From UBA1479 sp040221095 (GTDB lineage Bacteria > Pseudomonadota > Alphaproteobacteria > Rhodospirillales > Casp-alpha2): DNA of 64,000 nt. The notes below the pieces were generated by a model. The model was not told the DNA's origin. It did no database searches and worked only from the letters and a program-made list of their open reading frames with translations. The DNA is taken from contig JAVJVP010000015.1 in the NCBI GenBank assembly GCA_040221095.1, positions 124,001-188,000 of the forward strand, written 5' to 3'. Shown piece by piece: positions 25,919-34,454 of the stretch. Each line of letters begins with the position of its first letter. The first letter of the stretch is position 1. Made by a program: the position numbers and the translations under genes.

Positions 25919-26413
25919 ATGGACCACATGTTGCAGGATCCCACGTTCTGGGTCGCCACCGCCTTCGCCGCCTTCATCGGCGTGCTGGTCTATCTCAAGG
26001 TGCCGGGCCTGATCGCCGGCGCCCTCGACGAGCGGGCCGACAAGATCAAGGCCGACATCGAAGAGGCGGAAAAGCTCCGCGAGGAAGCGCAGAAGCTGCT
26101 GGCCGACTACCAGAAAAAGCAGCGCGACGCCCAGAAGGAAGCCAAGAAGATCGTCGCCGCCGCCAAGGAAGAGGCCGAGCGCATCGCCAAGCAGGGCGAA
26201 CAGCGTTTGAAGGATTCCCTGGCCCGTCGTGAAAAGCAGGCCATGGACCGTCTGTCCCAGGCCGAGGCCGCCGCCCTGGATCACCTGAAGGCCCATACGG
26301 TCGAGGTCGCCATGGCCGCCACCCGCCAGGTGCTGGCCGACAGCATCAAGGGCAAGAAGGCGGACCAGCTGATCGACGACGCCATCGGCGCCCTGCCCGG
26401 CAAGCTGCACTAA
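25919..26413 (+). CDS. atpF: ATP synthase F0 subunit b
   Basis: A 164-residue stalk subunit with an N-terminal membrane helix (FWVATAFAAFIGVLVYL, about 9-25) followed by a coiled-coil of EA/K-rich heptads. DERADKIKADIEEAEKLREEA is the typical entry into the dimer helix. It is the last F0 gene, and a strong terminator follows. The F1 genes (atpHAGDC) are not in this window, as usual in alphaproteobacteria, which split the two operons. Confidence 0.95.
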   Translation: MDHMLQDPTFWVATAFAAFIGVLVYLKVPGLIAGALDERADKIKADIEEAEKLREEAQKLLADYQKKQRDAQKEAKKIVAAAKEEAERIAKQGEQRLKDSLARREKQAMDRLSQAEAAALDHLKAHTVEVAMAATRQVLADSIKGKKADQLIDDAIGALPGKLH

Positions 26414-26440
26414 GCTTTCGGGGAAACACCAAGAACAACG

Positions 26441-26472
26441 AAAGGGGCTCCGACCGGAGCCCCTTTTATTTT
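26441..26472 (+). terminator. Terminator of the F0 ATP synthase operon
   Basis: The hairpin AAAGGGGCTCCG - ACCG - GAGCCCCTTTT is followed by ATTTTG. It lies 28 bases after the atpF stop and has a stable GC stem with a T-rich tail, so it is a standard intrinsic terminator. Confidence 0.9.
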
Positions 26473-26487
26473 GTCTGATACGCGACC

Positions 26488-26584
26488 TACCCCCTCACCC
26501 TGCCCTCTCCCCCTTAAAGGGGGAGAGGGATACAGAGGCTTGGCAAGGCAAAGCCGCGCCTAGCCGGCGTTGGGTGAGGGGGTA
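26488..26584. repeat. Nested palindromic intergenic element
   Basis: The outer arms TACCCCCTCACCC (26488-26500) and GGGTGAGGGGGTA (26572-26584) are a perfect 13-bp inverted repeat. A second perfect hairpin, CCCTCTCCCCC / GGGGGAGAGGG (26503-26513 and 26519-26529), sits inside the left half. The element fills the space between the atp terminator and the convergent agmatinase gene. It resembles REP-like intergenic units widespread in proteobacterial genomes. Confidence 0.7.
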
Positions 26585-26603
26585 GAATCCGCGCTGGTAA
26601 ACG

Positions 26604-27512
26604 TCAGGCCGCCTTGGGCAGCCCGTCCGCGAACTTGTAGGCGAGGATCTTGTAGGCCAGCTTGGCGGCCAGGAAGTTGCAGGAATGCAGGCCCTCGATG
26701 GGCGCCAGTTCATTGATGTCCGCCCCCACGACCTTACCCGCGACCCGATTGGCGGCGCGGATGATGCGCACGGCGTCGTCCCAGAACACGCCGCCCGGCT
26801 CGGGCGTGCCCGTGGCCTGCATCAGGCTGGAATCGAAGCCGTCGAGGTCGAAGGTGATGTAGACCGTCTTGCCGGCAAGGTGCGAGACGATCTGCTCCAC
26901 GTCCCAGTCCCGCCGGTCCTTGCCCCAATAGATGTGGATGCGGTCCCGGTTGGCGTCGAGGAACGGGATTTCCCCGGCCGAGATGTTGCGGATGCCGACC
27001 GAAACGATCGACAGGCCGGGATGATCCAGGCAGCGGCGCATGGCGGCGGCGTGGGAGAAATGCTCGCCCTCATACCCGTCGCGCAGGTCCGCATGGGCGT
27101 CGAACTGCAGCAGGCAGAGGTCCGGATAGCGTTCGACGAAGGGCCGGATCGCCCCCGGCGTGATCGAATGCTCGCCACCGAAGGTGAGCGGAAAGCGCCC
27201 CGCGTCGAGAACCCCCCCGACCACGCCCGCCAGCTGGTCGAGGGCGGCCGGAATATCCGTGGGGATGTCGAAGGGCGCCAGGGTATTCAAGTGGAAGTCG
27301 CGGCAGGGCTCCCGCCACAATTCCTCGTCGAACAGCTCAACCTGATGCGAGGCGTCGATCATCGCCTGCGGCCCGGCCGCCGTGCCGCCGCCGTAGCTGA
27401 CGGAGGCCTCCAGGCCATAGGGGACGATCGTCACGCCGGGCTTGTCAGCCGCATCGGCAACGTCGTCCCCGCTCAGGCCGAGGAAGCCCTCTTCAGGAGG
27501 CAGAATTTTCAC
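26604..27512 (-). CDS. speB: Agmatinase-like ureohydrolase
   Basis: A 302-residue arginase-superfamily enzyme. The six manganese ligands are present: H115 in GGEHS, D138, H140 and D142 in FDAHAD, and D222 and D224 in FDLDGFD. Agmatinases split agmatine to putrescine and urea. The usual DPxxxPGTG stretch after the last ligands is changed to SSLMQATGTPEPGG, so a related guanidino compound is also possible as substrate. It is the last gene of a three-gene polyamine operon, 15 bases after the DHS-like gene. No biosynthetic arginine decarboxylase of the long SpeA type is adjacent. Confidence 0.88.
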   Translation of the reverse strand: MKILPPEEGFLGLSGDDVADAADKPGVTIVPYGLEASVSYGGGTAAGPQAMIDASHQVELFDEELWREPCRDFHLNTLAPFDIPTDIPAALDQLAGVVGGVLDAGRFPLTFGGEHSITPGAIRPFVERYPDLCLLQFDAHADLRDGYEGEHFSHAAAMRRCLDHPGLSIVSVGIRNISAGEIPFLDANRDRIHIYWGKDRRDWDVEQIVSHLAGKTVYITFDLDGFDSSLMQATGTPEPGGVFWDDAVRIIRAANRVAGKVVGADINELAPIEGLHSCNFLAAKLAYKILAYKFADGLPKAA

Positions 27513-27527
27513 TGTACCTACCTAGGT

Positions 27528-28574
27528 TCAGTCGAACAGCTTGGCGTGGCGGCGCTTGGGCCGGTCTTTCCAATGGCCGCGGTGATAGGCGTCGCTGCAC
27601 AGAAGCGGAATGACGCTGCCGGCTTCGGCATAGACCATCTGCTCCAGCGCCGTGTCGACCTTGCCCCAGGACGAGGCCTCCTTGAGGGTCGAGCTGGAAC
27701 ACGCGCCGTCGCGCACGTCGGCGACCGTGATCTGCACGGCGTATTTGTGCATGTCGACCTCGTGGCCGAGGATTTCCGCGCAGACCACCGTGTCCTGCAC
27801 GAAGTTCTTGGGCACGCCGCCGCCGACCATCAACAGGCCCGAGGTCCCGGACTTGATCTTGATGTCCGTCAGTTCGCGGAAATCGGCGATCGAATCGATG
27901 GTCATGTGATTGCCAGGATTGCGCACCTGATGCAGGACCAGGCCGAATCCGGCGCTGGAATCCGTGAACGCCGGGCAGAAAATCGGCACGTCGTGCTCAT
28001 AGGCCAGTTGGACCAGGGAGTCCTTCTTGCGCGCAGCACCTTCGGCCAGGTAGCGGCCCATTTCGCGGATGAATTCCCGCGACGAATAGGCCCGCGGCTC
28101 CAATCCGTCGGCGATCTTGCCGATGGCATGGTCGCAGGCCTGCAGCTCTTCCTCGTCGATGTAGGTGTCGTAGATGCGGTCGATGTACTGCGAGCGCAGA
28201 TAGTTGTCGTCGATGTCCGGCGAGCCCTGATAGTGGCGGAAGCCCAGGGCCTCGAAGAAATCCATGTCGACGATGCTGGCCCCGGTCGAGACGATGGCAT
28301 CGACCATGTTATAGCGGATCAGATCGGCATAGACCTTCATGCAGCCGCCGGCCGAGGTCGAGCCCGCCAAGGTCAGGAACACCGTGCAGTCCTTGTCGGC
28401 CAGCATGTCATTGTAGATGCCCGTCGCCCGTGCCAGGTCGCGCGAGGTGAACGACATCTTCGACATGCTGTCGATGATGGGCCGGGCGTCGATCTTGGTG
28501 ATGTCGACGTGTTCGACGGTCTTGCTCAGCAGGGCCGCTTTTTCGTCGGCCATCTTCTGTTCCGAGGTCTTCAT
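27528..28574 (-). CDS. Deoxyhypusine synthase-like protein (probable polyamine aminobutyl/aminopropyl transferase)
   Basis: A 348-residue bacterial homologue of deoxyhypusine synthase, an NAD-dependent enzyme that transfers the butylamine part of spermidine to a lysine. Bacteria lack eIF5A, so the role must differ; homospermidine-type synthesis is the usual suggestion. The imine-forming lysine is K305 in SSWGKV, and E299 and W303 are also kept. Compared with the human enzyme as I remember it, the KHH segment reads KNF (GGGVPKNF) and the spermidine-binding Asp before EAxSWGK is a cysteine, implying a different acceptor. It overlaps the decarboxylase stop by ATGA and precedes speB by 15 bases. 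Confidence 0.85.
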   Translation of the reverse strand: MKTSEQKMADEKAALLSKTVEHVDITKIDARPIIDSMSKMSFTSRDLARATGIYNDMLADKDCTVFLTLAGSTSAGGCMKVYADLIRYNMVDAIVSTGASIVDMDFFEALGFRHYQGSPDIDDNYLRSQYIDRIYDTYIDEEELQACDHAIGKIADGLEPRAYSSREFIREMGRYLAEGAARKKDSLVQLAYEHDVPIFCPAFTDSSAGFGLVLHQVRNPGNHMTIDSIADFRELTDIKIKSGTSGLLMVGGGVPKNFVQDTVVCAEILGHEVDMHKYAVQITVADVRDGACSSSTLKEASSWGKVDTALEQMVYAEAGSVIPLLCSDAYHRGHWKDRPKRRHAKLFD

Positions 28575-29791
28575 TTCATCTGCTCCAGCAGCACGGCCGA
28601 GCCGGGAAGGCTCGCGGCCGTGTCATTTTGCGCGGCGATACGGTCACCATAGGCCGTCAACATGGGCTCATCATAGACCACCACGGTTTCATCGGAATGA
28701 AAGCCGTTGAACTTGGTCCGCATGGCGCAGCCGTAGGCGCCGGTCTGGCCGATTTCGATGTAGTCGCCTTCCCGCATGTCGGCGGGCAGGTAGAACGGCC
28801 CCTTCATGTGGTCCATGCTGTCGCAGGTCGGACCGTAGAAGGCATAGCCGATCAGCGGCTTCTGGAACCGGCCGTCGGTGCGGATCGGGCGCACGGGGTA
28901 GATGAAGTTCAACGACCCGGCGTCGAACAGGCTGCCGTAGGTGCCGTCGTTGATGTACAGGTTGTCGCCCCGGCGCATTTCGACGCGCACCAGGGTGGAG
29001 GCGCCTTCGGCGACCAGCGCGCGGCCGGGCTCGGCCCAGATCTCGCAGGCTTCCGAAATCGGCAGCTTGTCGATGGCGGCCGTGATCTCACGCATGTAGT
29101 CGGTCAGCGGCGGCGGCGTCATGTAGGGATAGACCGACGGAAAGCCGCCCCCGACATCGACGATGTCGAGGATGATCCCGGATTTCAGGATCAGGTCGCG
29201 GACCATGTGCAGCGCCGTGCCCCAGGCCGACGGCTGCATGCACTGCGAGCCGACGTGGAAGGCGACGCCCAGGCGGCTGGCGACCTGACGGGCCGCGATC
29301 AAGAGATCGGGAGCCACATCCGGCTGCACGCCGTACTTGGACGACAGTTCCAGTTCCGAATGGTGGTTGGGAACGGCCAGGCGAACGAGAAGGCTGAGGT
29401 CCTGGGCATGGCCCGTCGCCTCGACGATCTTCTTGAGCTCTTCCTCGGAATCGAGAACGAAGTGACGCACCCCGAACTCCGCATAGGCGCGGCGGATCAC
29501 GTCCCGGTTCTTCACCGGGTTCATGAAGGCCATCCTGGCGTCGGGGTATCGCCCGGCGATCAGCTCGATCTCCGCCAACGAGGCGACATCGAAATTCCGG
29601 ACCCCCGCGTCATAGACTTCGTCCAGGACTTCCGGCCTGGGGTTGGTCTTGACGGCGTAGAGGATCTCGCCGGGGAACTCGTTAAGGAAAAAGTGAACCG
29701 CGCGTCGGACCGCGAACGGCCGGAGACACGTCACCGGATTGATAGGCGCTAATGAACGAACCAGCGCACGTGCAGAGGGGAACTTTTCCAT
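28571..29791 (-). CDS. Ornithine/lysine decarboxylase-type PLP enzyme (alanine racemase fold)
   Basis: A 406-residue group IV decarboxylase of the eukaryotic ODC type. K48 in YAVKTNP binds pyridoxal phosphate, H179 in FHVGSQC stacks on it, the EPGR phosphate motif is at 254-257, and the catalytic C323 lies in CDSMD. It should make putrescine from ornithine, possibly also cadaverine from lysine. It heads a polyamine operon and is coupled by an ATGA overlap to the DHS-like gene. The ATG at 29791 is preferred as the homologous N-terminus; an ATG 14 codons upstream is possible. Confidence 0.88.
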   Translation of the reverse strand: MEKFPSARALVRSLAPINPVTCLRPFAVRRAVHFFLNEFPGEILYAVKTNPRPEVLDEVYDAGVRNFDVASLAEIELIAGRYPDARMAFMNPVKNRDVIRRAYAEFGVRHFVLDSEEELKKIVEATGHAQDLSLLVRLAVPNHHSELELSSKYGVQPDVAPDLLIAARQVASRLGVAFHVGSQCMQPSAWGTALHMVRDLILKSGIILDIVDVGGGFPSVYPYMTPPPLTDYMREITAAIDKLPISEACEIWAEPGRALVAEGASTLVRVEMRRGDNLYINDGTYGSLFDAGSLNFIYPVRPIRTDGRFQKPLIGYAFYGPTCDSMDHMKGPFYLPADMREGDYIEIGQTGAYGCAMRTKFNGFHSDETVVVYDEPMLTAYGDRIAAQNDTAASLPGSAVLLEQMK

Positions 29792-30177
29792 CGCATGGGA
29801 AACTCCCAAAACAGCCTCACCAATCGGCCTCACTCGGAGCCCGAACTCGGCGATTTAAAGTCGATCGCCCCCGCTGTAAAGAACTAATTCTCAAATCCGA
29901 TCACATCTTTTTGCATTGCACCGATGCGCGGACCGCCCGCAGCGCCCCCCTCGGCGAACCCGCCGTTGCGGACCCCGGGTAATAAATTGAACCAAAACAA
30001 TATTATCCGGATTTTTCAGGCCGGTTTTCGCACCGTTTCAGACAGGCCCGGGGCGCACTTTTTGCGCCTTTGTCCGAAGCAAAAAATTTTCGTCCCCGCA
30101 CCCGTTCCGGCGTTCTGGGACGTTAGTCCGCACCTCGTCCGTAGGCCCGAACCGGCGCCGATGATAGACTCGGGGGC
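29792..30177. other. Divergent intergenic region between polyamine operon and acetyltransferase
   Basis: A gap of 386 bases with unusually AT-rich patches around 29885-29920 and 29985-30020, against a high-GC background. It must contain the promoter of the polyamine operon, and perhaps that of the acetyltransferase, but no hexamer pair with good spacing stands out. No RNA gene or repeat was recognised. Confidence 0.4.
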
Positions 30178-30648
30178 ATGAAAACCGAGGCCACGATCCG
30201 CTGGATGACCGCCGCCCGCGCCGACGCCGACGCGCCGGGCCTGCGCGCCCTGATGAATGACCTCGCGGCCTTCGAGGGCTGGCCGGGCCTGCTGTCCGTC
30301 ACGGCGGCGGAGATCGCCCGCCGCGCCTGTGCCGTCCCGCCCGGCCTTCAGGCCGTGCTGGCGGAGGCAGACGGCGGCCTTGTCGGCTTCGCCACCGTGT
30401 TCCCGATCCCCTACGCCTATACGGCCCGCCCGTCCCTGGAACTGGAAATGCTCTACGTCGCCGAACCCTGGCGCGCCCGGGGCGTCGGCCGCGCCCTCAT
30501 GGACGCGGTCCTGGACCACGCCCGGGCCGGCGGGTTTGAGCGGGTGGAATGGAACGTGCTGGCCACGAACGCCCGCGCAAAGGCGTTCTATGAAAGTCTC
30601 GGCGGGGCGGAAAAGGACGGTTGGCGGCGGTGGGCGGTGATGCTCTAG
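30178..30648 (+). CDS. GNAT-family N-acetyltransferase
   Basis: A 156-residue acetyltransferase with the acetyl-CoA loop WRARGVGRAL at about residues 99-108 and the NVLATNARAKAFYESLG segment found in GNAT members that acetylate small amines or amino acids. The family includes spermidine/diamine acetyltransferases, and the neighbouring operon makes polyamines. That is a hint only, since the two are transcribed divergently. The start is the ATG at 30178 without a clear ribosome binding site. The 3' end overlaps the ligA stop by four bases. Confidence 0.83.
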   Translation: MKTEATIRWMTAARADADAPGLRALMNDLAAFEGWPGLLSVTAAEIARRACAVPPGLQAVLAEADGGLVGFATVFPIPYAYTARPSLELEMLYVAEPWRARGVGRALMDAVLDHARAGGFERVEWNVLATNARAKAFYESLGGAEKDGWRRWAVML

Positions 30649-32756
30649 GTCCGGCCGACCAGTGCCAGCCATTCGTCCTCGCTCAGCACCGTAACCCCCA
30701 GCTCCGCCGCCTTCTTCAGCTTGGAGCCCGCGCCCGGCCCGGCGACGAGGTAATCCGTCTTGGCGGAAATGCTGCTCGAGACCTTGGCGCCCAGGCTTTC
30801 GGCCCGCGCCTTGGCTTCGGAGCGGCCCATGGTCTCCAGCGTGCCCGTGAACACCACGGTCTTGCCGGCCACGGGTGAGCCCGAGGTATCGGCGGCCACC
30901 ATGTCCTGGATGTCCAGCGCGGCCTCGAGCGCCGTCAGGACTTCCCGGTTATGATCCTCGGCGAAGAAGCCCAACAAATCGTCGGCCACGGCGGGGCCGA
31001 TCTGGTCGATGTCGATCAATTCCGCATAGGCCTCGCTGTCCCGGTCCTGGGCGGCGGCCATGGCGGCCTTCAGCGCCGTGAAGGAGCCGTAGGTGCGGGC
31101 CAGGAGCCTGGCCGTCGCCTGCCCGACCTGGCGGATGCCGAGCGCATAGACGAAGCGGTCGAGGCCGATCTTGCGCCGGTCCTCGATGGCCTTGCGCAGG
31201 TTGTCGATGGATTTTTCCTTCCATCCCTCGCGGCCGTCGAGCTTCGCCGTCAGGCCCGCGACATCGAAGATGTCGGCGGGGGATTTGAGCCAGCCCTCGC
31301 CCCAGAAGGCCTCGATGTTCCTGGCCCCCAGGCCCTCGATGTCGAAGGCGTCGCGGGACACGAAATGCTTGAGGCGCTCGACCGCCTGGGCCGGGCAGAT
31401 CAGGCCGCCCGTGCAGCGTTTGGCGGCGGCGCCGTCCTCGCGGATCGCCAGGCTGCCGCAGTCGGGGCAGGTATCGGGCATGACGAAGGGGGCCGCCCCC
31501 GCCGGGCGCTTGTCGGCCACGACCTCGACCACCTGGGGGATCACGTCGCCGGCCCGCTGGACGACCACCGTGTCGCCCTCGCGGATGTCCTTTTCCGCGA
31601 TGTAGTCCTCGTTATGCAGGGTCGCGCGGCCGACCACCACGCCGCCGACGGTGACCGGGGTCAGGTTGGCGACGGGCGTCAGCGTGCCCGTGCGCCCGAC
31701 CTGGATGGTGACCTTTTCCAGCACCGTGGTCGCCTTTTCGGCGGCGAACTTGTGCGCCGTCGCCCAGCGCGGCGCGCGGGACACCTGGCCCAGGCGTTCC
31801 TGCCAGTCCAGGCGGTTGACCTTGTAGACCATGCCGTCGATGTCGTAGTCGAGCCCGGCGCGGTCGGCCTCGGTCCGGGCGTATTCGGCCATGATCTCGT
31901 CGAGGGAGCGGCAGACCCGGGCCCGGGCGTTGGCCTGAAAGCCCCAGTCGACCAGCCGGTCGTTGAACTCCGCCTGGGTCGCCCAGGTCACGTCCGAGAC
32001 CTCGCCCCAGGAATAGAAGAACACGCGGAGCGGCCGGGCCCTGGTGACGGCCGGGTCCTTCTGGCGCAGGGAGCCGGCGGCGGCATTGCGCGGATTGGCG
32101 AAGACCTTGGCGCCCGCCGCTTCCTGGCGTTCGTTGAGGGTCAGGAAATCGGACTTGGCCATGTAGACCTCGCCGCGCACCTCCAGCACCTCGGGCACGC
32201 CCGCGCCCAACAGGTCCTTGGCCGTGATGCGGTCGGGCAGGTCCTTCAGGGTGCGCAGGTTTTCCGTGATGTTTTCCCCTTCCCGGCCGTCGCCCCGGGT
32301 CGCCGCCAGGACGAATTCGCCCTTTTCGTAGCGCGCGGTGACCGACAGGCCGTCGATCTTGGGCTCGGCCATGACCTCGACCGCTTCGTCGGCGGGCAGG
32401 TTGAGAAACCGCCGCACCCGGTCGAGAAAGTCGGCCACGTCGTCGCGGGAGAAGGCGTTGGCCAGGGACAGCATGGGCACGGAATGGACGACCTTGGCGA
32501 AGCCTTCCGCCGGGGCGGCGCCGACGCGTTGCGACGGGCTGTCGGCGCGGATCAGCTTGGGGAATTTCGCCTCGATGGCCTCGTTGCGCTGTCTCAGAGC
32601 GTCGTAGCCAGCATCGCTGATCGCCGGGTCGTCGTTCTGGTAATAGGCCTGGTCATGGGACGCGATTTCCGCCGCCAGGCGTTCCAGTTCCACCGCCGCG
32701 TCCTCGGGCCGCAGGCGGTCGACGGGAATGTCGCGCAGGCCGTCCGATACGGTCAT
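30645..32756 (-). CDS. ligA: NAD-dependent DNA ligase LigA
   Basis: A 703-residue enzyme that joins Okazaki fragments and repair nicks. The adenylated lysine is K133 in EPKIDGLS. The oligonucleotide-binding domain is followed by a zinc finger (CPDC...CTGGLICP), helix-hairpin-helix repeats (such as RQVGQATARLLAR), and a C-terminal BRCT domain starting at GKTVVFTGTLETM. Length is normal for an alphaproteobacterial ligase. The start codon overlaps the recN stop by one base (TAATG), so translation is coupled. Confidence 0.97.
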   Translation of the reverse strand: MTVSDGLRDIPVDRLRPEDAAVELERLAAEIASHDQAYYQNDDPAISDAGYDALRQRNEAIEAKFPKLIRADSPSQRVGAAPAEGFAKVVHSVPMLSLANAFSRDDVADFLDRVRRFLNLPADEAVEVMAEPKIDGLSVTARYEKGEFVLAATRGDGREGENITENLRTLKDLPDRITAKDLLGAGVPEVLEVRGEVYMAKSDFLTLNERQEAAGAKVFANPRNAAAGSLRQKDPAVTRARPLRVFFYSWGEVSDVTWATQAEFNDRLVDWGFQANARARVCRSLDEIMAEYARTEADRAGLDYDIDGMVYKVNRLDWQERLGQVSRAPRWATAHKFAAEKATTVLEKVTIQVGRTGTLTPVANLTPVTVGGVVVGRATLHNEDYIAEKDIREGDTVVVQRAGDVIPQVVEVVADKRPAGAAPFVMPDTCPDCGSLAIREDGAAAKRCTGGLICPAQAVERLKHFVSRDAFDIEGLGARNIEAFWGEGWLKSPADIFDVAGLTAKLDGREGWKEKSIDNLRKAIEDRRKIGLDRFVYALGIRQVGQATARLLARTYGSFTALKAAMAAAQDRDSEAYAELIDIDQIGPAVADDLLGFFAEDHNREVLTALEAALDIQDMVAADTSGSPVAGKTVVFTGTLETMGRSEAKARAESLGAKVSSSISAKTDYLVAGPGAGSKLKKAAELGVTVLSEDEWLALVGRT

Positions 32757-34447
32757 TACGACGCCCGGCGGTCCAGCAGGGACAACGCCGCCGCGCGGGC
32801 CTCCTCGGTCACTTCCGTGCCGGCCAGCATGCGGGCGATTTCCTCGCGCCGGGCGTCGGGGTCGAGCAAGGAAACGGTGGTCGCCGCGCTATCGTCCTGG
32901 GACGCCTTCCTGACCTTCAGGTGGCCCGCGCCCTGAGCCGCGACCTGGGGCGAATGGGTGACGACCAGGACCTGTACGGCACGGCCCAGCTTGGCCAGCC
33001 GTTCGCCCACGGCCGCCGCCGTGGCGCCGCCGATGCCGGCGTCCACTTCGTCGAAGATCAGGGTCGGCACCGGGTCGGCGTCGGCCAGCACGACCTTGAG
33101 CGCCAGCATGAAGCGGGCCAGTTCGCCGCCGGACGCGATCTTGTTCAAGGGCCCCGGTTCGGCCCCCGGGTTGGTGGCGATCAGGAACTGCGCCTTTTCG
33201 GCGCCCGCCGGGCCCCAGGCGTCCTCGTCCAGGGCCGTCAGCCGCGTCTCGAACCGCGCCCCCTTCAGGTGCAGGGGCGCCAGTTCGTTGAGGATCGCGG
33301 CGTCGAGCCGTGCTGCCGCCGTCTTGCGCCCCTGGCTCAGGTCGCCGGCGGCACGGATATAGCCCTTGCGGGCCTCGGCCTCGGCCTGTTCCAGGCGCTG
33401 CAGGTCGCCGGACCCGGTATCCAGGGCGGCGATCTGTGCCTCCATTCCCGCCAGAAGGTCGGCCAGGCCATCGACCTGGACATTATGCTTGCGCGCCTGG
33501 GCGCGCAGCGCGAACAGGCGTTCCTCCGTCTGTTCCAGCTTTCGGGGGTCCAGGTCCACGGCCTGAAAGGCGCGGTCCAGAAGAGTCTCCGCCTCCGCCG
33601 TCTCGTCCAGGGCCCGGCCCAGGGCCGCGATGGGGCCTTCCAGCGCGCCCGCCGCCTTTTCGGCGACGCCTTCCAGGTCACGGAGCGCCGACTGCAGGGC
33701 GCTTTCGACCCCCTTGCCGCTGTTCAGGCTCGCCTTGGACCGGTTCATGGCCTCGACGACCTTTTCCCCGTGCATCATCATGGAGCGTTCCTGGGCCAAT
33801 TCACTCTCTTCGCCCGCCTGCGGCGCCAGGGCCGACAGCTCGCCCACGGCGTGGCGCAGGAATTCCTCGTCCCGGCGGGCGGCGGCCAGGGCTTCCGCCG
33901 CCTGGGCGCGGGCCTGGGCGGCGTCCTGCCAGACGGCCCAGGCCGTGCGGCAGGCCTCGCGGGCCTTGGCCAGCCCGCCGAAGGCATCCAGCAATGCCCG
34001 GTGCTGCACCGGGTTCAACAGACGCTGGTTGTCGAACTGGCCATGGATTTCGACCAGATCCTCGCCGACCCGCTTCAACAGGCCGACGCTGACCGGCGCA
34101 TCGTTGATGAAGGCGCGGGAGCGGCCGTCCACCCCCAGCGTGCGGCGCAGGATGATCAGGCCGCCGCCGTCGCCGTTGTCGTCCAGGGGGGGAATGCCAT
34201 GTTCCTCAAGCTCGGCCAGGACCGGGGCGCCCGGGGCGACCTGAAAGGCCGCCGTGACCGTCGCCGGGCCGCCGCCGGCGCGCACAAGGCGGGCCTCGGC
34301 CCGCCCCCCCAGCGCCAATCCCAAGGCATCCAGCAGGATCGATTTTCCGGCACCCGTTTCGCCGGTCAGGACGCAGAGCCCGGCCGGAAAATCCAGCGCA
34401 AGGTGGTCAATGAGCACGACATCCCTGACGGTCAGGCTCGTCAGCAT
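32756..34447 (-). CDS. recN: DNA repair protein RecN
   Basis: A 563-residue SMC-like ATPase involved in double-strand break repair. Walker A GETGAGKS is at residues 29-36; a coiled-coil middle follows; then the ABC signature IASGGELARFML and Walker B LIFDEVDAGIGG, with the VTHSPQVAAQG switch histidine. The start at 34447 gives the standard MLTSLTVRDVVLIDHL. It follows bamD by 7 bases and overlaps ligA. Confidence 0.97.
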   Translation of the reverse strand: MLTSLTVRDVVLIDHLALDFPAGLCVLTGETGAGKSILLDALGLALGGRAEARLVRAGGGPATVTAAFQVAPGAPVLAELEEHGIPPLDDNGDGGGLIILRRTLGVDGRSRAFINDAPVSVGLLKRVGEDLVEIHGQFDNQRLLNPVQHRALLDAFGGLAKAREACRTAWAVWQDAAQARAQAAEALAAARRDEEFLRHAVGELSALAPQAGEESELAQERSMMMHGEKVVEAMNRSKASLNSGKGVESALQSALRDLEGVAEKAAGALEGPIAALGRALDETAEAETLLDRAFQAVDLDPRKLEQTEERLFALRAQARKHNVQVDGLADLLAGMEAQIAALDTGSGDLQRLEQAEAEARKGYIRAAGDLSQGRKTAAARLDAAILNELAPLHLKGARFETRLTALDEDAWGPAGAEKAQFLIATNPGAEPGPLNKIASGGELARFMLALKVVLADADPVPTLIFDEVDAGIGGATAAAVGERLAKLGRAVQVLVVTHSPQVAAQGAGHLKVRKASQDDSAATTVSLLDPDARREEIARMLAGTEVTEEARAAALSLLDRRAS

Positions 34448-34454
34448 GGGCCGG

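Noticed and set aside
26685..28652. A 655-codon plus-strand frame across speB and the DHS-like gene.
   Set aside because: It crosses two real genes and their spacer on the other strand and encodes no known domain.
30951..32936. A 661-codon plus-strand frame opposite ligA and the end of recN.
   Set aside because: LigA motifs (KxDG, zinc cysteines, BRCT) prove the minus strand. The plus-strand product is low-complexity.
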